Source: Dysidea avara (lineage: Eukaryota; Porifera; Demospongiae; Dictyoceratida; Dysideidae). Taken from it: a DNA stretch of 64,000 bases. Position 1 is the stretch's first letter, and every line of letters starts with the position of its first letter. The stretch is taken from positions 26,971,053-27,035,052 of the forward strand of contig NC_089274.1 in NCBI RefSeq assembly GCF_963678975.1, in the 5' to 3' direction. A program made the position numbers and the translations under genes. The notes below the pieces were generated by a model, which worked only from the letters and a program-made list of their open reading frames with translations, did not search any database and had not been told where the DNA came from. Of this stretch, positions 56,115 to 64,000 are shown one piece after another.

Positions 56115-57185
56115 CTAAAAAAACAAATATTGTTATAAGGGTAACTATGCAAAACATAGTAGCTTACTCCAAAATCAATTAAATTTTACACTATAATGTT
56201 ACACAAATACACTAGTACATGATTTTTGTTCAGCAAATGCAAGGTGCTGTATGCATTGCTCTGTCTAACTTCCTCAGACATGCATATATTGCATACACTT
56301 AAGCCTTGTATTTATGCACACAAAAATAAGCACATGTTCATGTAGCAAATATATGACAACTGGTCAGGTTCATGTCCAGTGCAAATTTAATGTGAGTATC
56401 TACATACTACTAGAAAAATTATGCATAATTTTCTTTTGTCACTAAACAATAGTTACACGTCAAGAACCATTACAGTTGACTGTTCCTTGTAAATGAAAAG
56501 TGTATCATCAATTAGTAGAAATGAGCCCTCTATACCTCCGCCTGGCTGTTGTATCCATTTAAACACCCATGCATTGCCAATGTTACATGCTGCCTTGTTA
56601 TGTTTCAAATTATAATTCAGTACGCAAAATAACGTCCAGACACCGGACAATTTTGGGTGTTACTATTCAGTGGACTGGACTACTGGACTGACATATTTTG
56701 GGTTTTTGCACATTCTATGGTTGGATTTATGAAATATTGCTAGTAAGCACCCTTAGGGCACCTGCAGCCCACTTCTAAACGCTAGGAAGATGAGCAGTGG
56801 AATATGTGAAACTGTAAATTACTACCGTTCATTTGGCCACTATACAACACTTATTCCTTACCCTGGTGTGGAGTAACACTGCAGGCAGTGCAGGGAATGT
56901 GACAGCAATAGTTAACCAGCGATCAACTTGTCAGTAGACAATATCCTTCAAGATATTCTTAGAGCAACCTTGAGGAGCAAGCTAGTCTCGCTAGTCTTGT
57001 TGCCAGACTTCTGTTTCAGTGCAGGGGCTAATCAAGTAAAGATTATAAGTGCCCGTGCTGAAAAATCTCTAATTGGTAAGCCCCAGCACTGAACTAGAGG
57101 TCTGGCCATGTGGGACTAGCTTGCTCCTCAAGCTTGCTCTAAGGATATCTTGAAGAATATTTTCCACTGGCAAGTTGATCGCTGG

Positions 57186-58261
57186 CAGTGTTGGGAGTAA
57201 CGCGTTACATATGTAACGCGTTATGTAATATTATTACTTTTGTGGTAACTAAGTAATATAATGAAATACGCTATAAAAACAGGTAATATAACTCAAGTTA
57301 CTTTACTTACAAATGTAATGCGTTACCTAAGTAATATAGTTACTGTAACGAATCTAATATTATGTAATATTATTACTACAAGCAACAAAGTTACTAATCT
57401 CGTTAGTAATCCACTGAGTAACGCCTAGCCACAACGAAGTAATGAAGCCTACTGAACAGCTTATTCACCAACTTCTTACTTATAACCAAGATTTGCACAT
57501 TGTCCAACAACGCAATCATGTCACGTGATAAGGTAGTAGTTTCACATGTGACAGCTTAAGGCTGTGGTAATATAATATGTAATATTATTATAGTTACTTT
57601 ATTTTATGGGTAATATGTAACTGTAACCAGACATGGGGCCAAGTACATGAGTACTTATACTTAAGTACACTTAAGTACAGATTTGAAAGTACTTGTACTT
57701 TACTTAAATACTTTCTTAAATTCCCCAATGTACTTGTACTTATACTCAAGTACTTGTAAGTACTGCAAACATTGTACATAGTTTGTACACAGTGGGTGTA
57801 CAATGAGAATATCAAAATTGTATGAAGGTGCAGTTTACAACTTCTTGCGATTCTTCTACTGCCTTCCCCAACCTTACTGTGTATCATGTTGCCACGATTA
57901 ACGAAGTCGCCAATGCTGTTGTTCAAGTCAGTGCGTTTTAAGAGTTTAAGAGAGAGAATGGTTGACAAAAACCAACCCCCTAGGCACACTTGCATACTAC
58001 AATACACTGAATACAGCATATATTTTACTACAGCAAAATGTACTTGTACTTTACTTAAGTACTTCCAGCATGTACTTGTACTTTACTTAAGTACTCTCTT
58101 GATTGCTGCTGGAGTACTTGTACTTGTACTTGGAAAATTCAAAAGTACTTGTACTTTACTTAAGTACTTTTAATGTACTTGGCCCCATGTCTGACTGTAA
58201 CTAAATAGTTCTGTTGTAAGTAATATGTAATTACTTTTAAAAAGTAACTTGCCCAACACTG
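57186..58261. mobile_element. hAT-like MITE, family C copy 4, with nested MITE
   Basis: Ends CAGTGTTGGGAGTAACGCG and GTAACTTGCCCAACACTG; flanks ATCGCTGG and ATTGCTGG (57178-57185, 58262-58269) are an 8-bp duplication with one change. It lies in the inner arm of family D copy 2. Confidence 0.9.
57628..58193. mobile_element. hAT-like MITE, CAGACATGGGGCCAAGTAC family
   Basis: 566 bp, ends CAGACATGGGGCCAAGTAC and GTACTTGGCCCCATGTCTG, with exact 8-bp duplication ACTGTAAC (57620-57627, 58194-58201). The arms are arrays of AAGTACTTGTACTTTACTT. Inserted in family C copy 4. Confidence 0.94.
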
Positions 58262-58839
58262 ATTGCTGGTTAACTATCGTACAGTATGATAGTACTGTAT
58301 ATTAGGGATCATGGAGAATAGGTTTTTTTTCTTCCCAATTATATCACCCCAAAACCAGCCTCACTTTACCTTCATAACAGCTTGGCAGTATTGGTTAGAC
58401 ATAGCCCAAAAATGTTTTAGACACACTTAAACCCTTCCAGCAAATTTCTATGATTTTTTTTTTTTTAATTTTGTATTTAACGGAATTTTCTACTAGCTGA
58501 TTGACTGATTCCTTCAGCCAAGCGTAACTCGACTTTGGTTAGAGCTACTGGCTTGATTTCTTCACTATTTGATGTTGCTTCTTCCCGAGATGTGCCTTTT
58601 TGCCAACTGTTGTAGCTACAATAAGTGCATCATGGACTTACCTCTGTCCTCCTTTGTGTCCCATTTCTTTTTGTTGACACCGCAAGATGTCAATTCGTGG
58701 TAGCACGTGATGGCTTCTCGATAGTCAGTGTTGGGAAAGTTATTTTGTCAATGTAATATATTACATATTACTCTTTACTTTTGGGCAATGTAATAAGTTA
58801 CATATTACTCTAAATGAATAGTAACGTAATATATTACAT

Positions 58840-61060
58840 TAGTGTTGCACCGATATTCCCTTTTGCCGATATTCCGATAACCGATATTAACAAGAATTTA
58901 TGTACCGATAATTGAAACCGATCCGATATATAGAACATTTATCATACTTTGTTACTTCACACCACACTTGGTAAACAGTTACATAACTAAAAAGTTGAAT
59001 AAAATAACTATACTATGGCTAAATATCTGGAAGGACAGTCTGTAAAGAATATGTAGTGATAATGTTAAGTCTTATATTGATACTTGTCACCAACTAGACA
59101 AAAATTGTTTTGTATGAATAGAAGTTCTTCTGAGAGATGTGGTAACATTCTATTTCTTTTTTCGTCATACAGGTCTCCAGCAGCTGAAAAAAGCCTTTCA
59201 GAGGGAACTGAAGTAGCGGGAGCACATAATAAACGTTTAGCTAATATTGCTAAATTAGGAAATTCAGTTTTGTGCTGACCCCACCATTTATATGGATCTC
59301 CTGTTTTGTAGTCAATCACTGGGTCAGTGAGATATTTTTCAAGTTCTGAGGTGGCACTAGAATCTGGTGTATCTTCACTGGAATCTGCAATTATTTCACT
59401 AAACACATCTAGAAGAACAGGGTTTTTTAAAGGACAAAGTCTTTTAGGGGCTGTAGAGTCTGGCAGGGGTTGCATGTCAACTGTTACAGAGGCCATTTTC
59501 TCAAGTAATTTTTCTTTAGTTGCTGCTTTAATTATATTTCCACCAAAGAATTTGTCTTTGAATCGAGGGTCCAACATTGTTGCTAGAGCTAGCTGTTCCT
59601 TTTCCTCAATGCCAGCAAAACGGGACTTAAGGGAGTGTAAAATTTGTCCTTTCATAGTGCGTACTCCACCATCATCTTCGTTCTTTTCCAAGGTTCTTGT
59701 CAAAACACGGATATAAGGAATAACAATTGAAATACTGGCTAATTTTGCAGAGATGGAACGAGTCACTTCCTCAATAGGGCTTAGTATATCCACACACTTT
59801 TAAACTAAACCCAATTGATGTGCTGAAAGTTGTTGAATGCTGCCATTCTCTGCAGAATATGCGGCTAAAGTCATTTTTTGCTCTAATACGGATTGATACA
59901 TGTATAATGTTGAATTCCACCAAGTGGCTACTTACTGTTTTAATTTGTGCTGAGGGATACCAAGACTCTGTTGAATTATATTAAGGTTGTGTGAAGCAAT
60001 TGATGAACGATGGAAGTGGCCAACAATGCTCTTGCAAACTGCAGTTATATCAGCAATAGCCCTCTGTGATAACAAGCCATCTTTTACAACGAGTTGTAAT
60101 GAATGGGCAAAACAGCCGAAGTGGGGTAAGGATGCATCCAGCATCGCCTTGACCATATTACTTGCATTATCGCTGAGGACTAAGTGTACACGATCACGAG
60201 AAATATCCCACTTATCCAGCATTGTGCTAATACAGCTAGCAATGTACTCACCAGTATGAGCCATCTCAAGCGATTGAGCATGTAGAACTGCAGATTGCTT
60301 CTCAAATGAATTATTTATCCAGTGGGCTGTCAGACTTAACAGCGATGTGCCATTCACAGAACAACTCCATATGTCTGTAGTGAAGCTAATACTCCCTTCT
60401 TCGCTATTAATGAGCTGGCCAACTTCATCCTTCATCCCACTAAATATCTTTGGAATAATGGTGTCAGTGTAATACTTACGACTGGGGCAACTATATCGTG
60501 GTTCTAGCGCGTTGAGGACGCGTCTGAAACCTACGTCTTCTACGACAGATAAAGGGTGGCAATCAATAGCTACCATTTCGCCAACCTTCCTTGTAATCCT
60601 CTGTGCCTTTGGGTCGTTGATGTCCCACAGCTTAGTGCGCATCTCTGTCGCTTCTAGTGAAAGTTGCTGTAACGAGCGTTTTCGCGTTTCTTTGGGAGCT
60701 GGAGCAACTTTACTTGACTTCTTTTCCAAGTATTCTGTATGTAGCTCCACGTGCTTGATGAAAGGTGATGAACCAGGTTAGTCGGGGTATATCCTTTCGT
60801 TGAAGAACCACCCCTCGGGACCTTTGTACCGCAGTCATTACAAACGGCGAACTTAGTGTCTTCATCCTCGGTGAAATACTCCCAGATAACAGATCTTTTC
60901 TTCGCCATATTGCGTGCGACTTGAAAACTAATTAAGATCACGTGTTCATATCGGTATCGGTTATTAATATTACATACGATCCGATACCGATACCGATAGA
61001 CTAAAAACTCACCGATATACGGTATAACCGATAGCCGATCCGATTATCGGTGCAACACTA
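58840..61060 (-). mobile_element. hAT DNA transposon with inactive transposase
   Basis: 2221 bp. Inverted ends TAGTGTTGCACCGAT and ATCGGTGCAACACTA, exact 8-bp duplication TATTACAT (58832-58839, 61061-61068), and subterminal CCGATATTCCGATAACCGAT repeats that probably bind transposase. Carries one transposase gene on the minus strand. Related non-autonomous element at 40074-40533. Confidence 0.95.
59065..60908 (-). pseudogene. hAT transposase (ZBED-like), broken
   Basis: Starts MAKKRSVIWEYF with a BED-type zinc finger (FAVCNDCGTKV ... NLVHHL), continues with the catalytic core (ITFTTDIWSCS-like FTTDIWSCSVNGTSLLSL, LVLSDNASNMVKAM, CFAHSLQLVVKDGL) and ends with the hAT dimerisation domain (RLLCAPATSVPSERLFSAAG, RNRMLPHLSEELLFIQNN). 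Lesions: a frameshift at about 60750-60770 just after the BED finger, TAA at 59932-59934 (after HKLKQ) and TAA at 59800-59802 (after HQLGLV). The reading frame is otherwise continuous. Of the ZBED/hobo-Ac type; it cannot make a full protein now. Confidence 0.93.
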
Positions 61061-61720
61061 TATTACATTAAGTTACTTTTGCTTTGACCATACACCTTTC
61101 CTGTACACTTTACATGTTAGTTACTGAGCTAGCATATAGTAAACACTCCTGTATTAATACAGCTACTGGCTTCTTGCAACTGCGTAAAGATGCTCATTGT
61201 TGTTACCACTTCAATCATACCTAAACATTGCTGGCAAATCAATATAACGAACTGTGGGTTCCTTGAAAGTAACTTAAGTTATATTACTAGACTATGAATA
61301 GTAACGCCTTATATCACTTGAAATCACAAAATGTAATAACTATTATGTAACGCGTTACTTTAGTAACGCATTATTCCCAACGCTGTCAATAGTTTGCTAT
61401 GCAAAAATCGTCCATATTTTCCGTAGCAAATGGATTGCTTGTAGAGGCAGTTGTCATACTCTTCTTCTTTCGAAATGCTGTGTAACATGCTGAACATCGC
61501 TTGACACGAAGCATAACAGCTACTTTACTTTTCCTTAATTGATAGTTGGGGCACGCGTCTAGATGCTATTAATAATGTCAGGTGCCATTCATTCTTTTGA
61601 AGTGGTATGTGCAGGTGCACCAGTCATAATTATGTTACAAAAAAGTAAACAGATAAGTGCAATGAAAAATTAGGAATTCCAAGTTCGATTAGGGATCATA
61701 GAAATAAAAAGTAAGGAAAC

Positions 61721-62509
61721 AAGGGAGGTTGCCTATACCTGCTGGTATCAAGGGCATAGGCAGGGGGGGGGGGTTTGGATGGTTTGGACAAACCCCCTTT
61801 TCAGTGGTAGAAATTTTTAAAATGAAAAAATCACACCAAACTCACAGCCTTGGAGCTCTCCAGTAGCTACTTGCACACTGGCACGGCTCTGTGCTAGTCT
61901 TAATGGGAAAATCCTGTTTTTATCTGGTAATGCATCACGTGATCAACCTCGCACGTGATAGAGAAGTATAATGGAAATGGCAGAGGACTGTCATGTGTTA
62001 CAAGGGCAGCAGTACTGTTGTAATAAAATCTGATTGTGTTGCCAATGTGTCAGGTATGCACTAACTATGAATGGTTTTTACATGATAAACACATGTTTGT
62101 TTGTCACATGTTGAGGGCATGTGATGTCTCTTGAACATATTGGAGTACAAGTCAAGACTGACCATCAACAGCAGGACCAAGAATAATGTTGATTTTGAAG
62201 CCACGGGTTCAAGTGTGGAAAGCTTCGGTGAACCTGGAAATGAAAGTTGGTTGTCAGTATGCTAATTTGATTTCAGGTGATGCCTCGGAATATTAGTCAA
62301 GCCGTTACTGGCCATCAAAAGGACATGCAGGATGACCAAGAATAATGTTTATCTTTGGATTAAAGTTCTGCTAAGTGTGGAGGGCCGGGTATGTCAGGAA
62401 GTGAAAGTTGGTGAAAGTATGCTATCTGGAAGTAAAAATTTAATTAGAAATACAGCAGTTTTATAGTATCTATGAGCTGCATAAACAGCAGTGTGTAGGT
62501 TTTAGCTAG
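61721..62509. other. Repeat fragments, no gene
   Basis: Begins with GGCAGGGGGGGGGG and a (C)n/(G)n-bearing repeat near 61755. Two imperfect direct copies follow (about 62160-62260 and 62310-62425, sharing CCAAGAATAATGTT and GAAAGTTGGT). No coding frame recognised. Confidence 0.4.
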
Positions 62510-62853
62510 TAGTGATGTGCAATATGTGATATATATCGATATATTCATTATTGTGATAATTCTTTTAAAAAATCGTGATATGATATAGAATCTTTATATC
62601 GTGATAAGCCTAGGCATAGATTTTAGCTATAATTAAAGAAAAAGGTACCCAAGATGTCTGAAAAAAGAAATTGCAATGTTGTATGCTAGTCATGTATCAT
62701 GCTGTATTGTACTTCTAGTACATCACTGCTACAAGTGTCATCAGTGTAAATACACTAGCTGAGTGATGAGTTTGTATATTGTGATATGTATCGTATCGTG
62801 ATATATTGTGTGCAATAATCGTGATAGGAAATATCCTATATTGCACACCACTA
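62510..62853. mobile_element. hAT-like MITE, TAGTGRTGTGCAATA family
   Basis: 344 bp, ends TAGTGATGTGCAATA and TATTGCACACCACTA, exact 8-bp duplication TTAGCTAG (62502-62509, 62854-62861). The interior is rich in ATATCGTGATA repeats. No coding capacity. Confidence 0.93.
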
Positions 62854-63190
62854 TTAGCTAGTTAGATACACAAACACCTTTTAATGTTACTGCCTAAGGG
62901 CACAATTTATGTATGCATCATTTATGGTGTAGGGGAAAACCCAGATATCCCCCCGGAGACATCTTCGAATCCAGATGATCCTGGCTATGCCACTGGGTAT
63001 ACAAGTGGATAATTCACTCATGTTGCACTTGTTTCTGTCACATTTCCTGCACTGCCTGCACACCAGCGTAAGGAATAAGTGCTGTATAGACTATCTATAG
63101 TACAGTAGTGAAATTATTCAGTACCAGGCAGTTTTTGCATATTCCCACTGTTCGTCTTCAACGTTTAAAAGTAGGCTGCAGGTGTTAGTT

Positions 63191-64000
63191 ATCCATCGCC
63201 AAACAAGTTTAATATAAATTCAAAGGGTTAGGTGCTGTGGATTGGTAGGATTAGTTTGGCTGGTTTTAACGATTTACAATGTGTTGTTTTTGTAACATTC
63301 CGTAAATAAATTCTCCGCATAACAGTACTGTATTTGCCAAATTAAGTGCATAACTGTACTGTATTTGTCCAATTAGCTACATAACTGTTCTACATGACTC
63401 ATAAAGTACAGTTATGCAGCTAATAAATAAGCACTGTATATATGGACAATACACTATGCGGCATCGTTTTGATCATCCCACCCAAAGTACAATATATTAA
63501 CAGTGGTAGCATAAGCAAAGTTTGACCACATATAGCTATGTAGAAGGACTTAACAGAAGTCCTTACGACTCCTTTCCTTGTAATAGAATGGATTCCATAG
63601 AAGCTCTTTTATGTAACCAGTAGTTACCCTTTAAAATACTGTAGTATCAGTGTGAGTGGTTGAGTAGTAATCAGCTCTACAGTACATGGATGGCCCCAGA
63701 AGCAAACATCTACTGTAACTTGGTAGAAACACAGGAAAGGAAAAACAACAAAAGTTAAAATGTCTGGTCAAATCGCTTGATGTCCACTCAACTTTCATAA
63801 TGTCCTGATGGTATGTTAGGACATATTCAAAATGTTATTTCGCAAACTGTAATTAGACTACAACTCATTGTTGTACCTTTGGCAGCTGTTTGTAAACAAG
63901 AAAGTAATGTAGCTAGAGTTGATTAGTACAGACAAGCACATTACACCTCCCTCTAATTCAGTATGGCTGTTACCATCCATTTAAATACCCATGTCTTGCC
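63191..64000. other. Right edge, no gene recognised
   Basis: Contains a hairpin around 63375-63425 (TTAGCTACATAACTGT / ACAGTTATGCAGCTAA). The last 40 bp (ATGGCTGTTACCATCCATTT) resemble about 56545-56585, on the other side of the nested repeats. Confidence 0.4.

Larger units (their letters stand above)
58726..61385. mobile_element. hAT-like MITE, family C copy 5, hosting a hAT transposon
   Basis: Ends CAGTGTTGGGAAAGTTATTT and TTATTCCCAACGCTG; flanks TCGATAGT and TCAATAGT (58718-58725, 61386-61393) are an 8-bp duplication with one change. Without the nested transposon it is about 430 bp. Confidence 0.88.
58280..61720 (-). mobile_element. Unclassified composite element, family E copy 2
   Basis: Matches family E copy 1 in reverse (AAACCAGCCTCA, CGGAATTTTCTACT, GGGACACAAAGGAGGACA). 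It continues on the far side of the MITE at 58726-61385 with AAAATCGTCCATATTTTCCG and AATGCTGTGTAACATGCTGA. Inserted in family D copy 2. Outer limits are approximate. Confidence 0.5.
56659..63190. mobile_element. Foldback element, family D copy 2, split by nested insertions
   Basis: Starts TTACTATTCAGTGGACTGGA like 8188. Left-arm blocks (CCTGCAGCCCACTTCTAAAC, CACTTATTCCTTACCCTGGT, CTGCAGGCAGTGCAGGGAAT) recur inverted at about 63033-63190. Copy 1 reads TTAACTATCGCTGTCACATTC, whereas here TTAACTATCG is at 58270-58279 and CTGTCACATTTC resumes near 63033, so about 4.75 kb was inserted at that point. The right terminus is not recognisable. Confidence 0.7.

Overview
The window reads as nuclear DNA from an invertebrate animal. 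Its genes are split by very short introns with GT..AG ends (48, 65 and 117 bp in one gene). It holds animal gene families (secreted immunoglobulin-domain proteins, a TRAF-type RING/MATH gene, sigma-like glutathione S-transferase exons), is AT-rich, and is packed with non-LTR retrotransposons and short inverted-repeat DNA elements. A sponge (demosponge) is my best inference; nothing in the sequence proves it. No bacterial, organellar or CRISPR features were seen.

Host genes are few. (1) Three copies of one small four-exon gene encode a signal peptide, two Ig-like domains and a short tail: copy 1 on the minus strand (2619-3506), copies 2 and 3 on the plus strand (14665-15530, 31175-32040). (2) Terminal exons of sigma-like GST genes lie at 1223-1390 (+) and 55947-56114 (-), with decayed fragments at 34302-34404 and 37730-37797. 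(3) A single-exon TRAF-like gene, 48024-49389, carries two 1-bp deletions and a stop. (4) A doubtful terminal exon occurs twice (16944-17155, 33455-33670).

The left half is built by duplication. About 9 kb (8557-17536) is repeated in tandem at 17537-34048. The second unit has grown to 16.5 kb through insertion of a nested element carrying an almost intact LINE (19045-24366), a truncated LINE (24454-25503), a 545-bp hAT-like MITE and a 2.07-kb palindrome placed side by side (26195-28821). An older, inverted and more diverged copy of the same gene block lies at about 2000-6290, and a gene-less remnant at about 38150-39440.

The right half is mostly mobile DNA: a decayed LINE flanked by about 350-bp inverted repeats (41005-45245), the TRAF gene with a MITE directly upstream, several hAT-like MITEs with clear 8-bp target duplications, a Harbinger-like MITE, and a nest (56659 to about 63190) in which a hAT transposon with a broken transposase sits inside a MITE, inside an unclassified element, inside a foldback element. 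A dispersed motif of about 27 bp, consensus TGACTGCTCTATTAGAGTAT, recurs in many of the unrelated repeats and forms a short tandem array near 52900.
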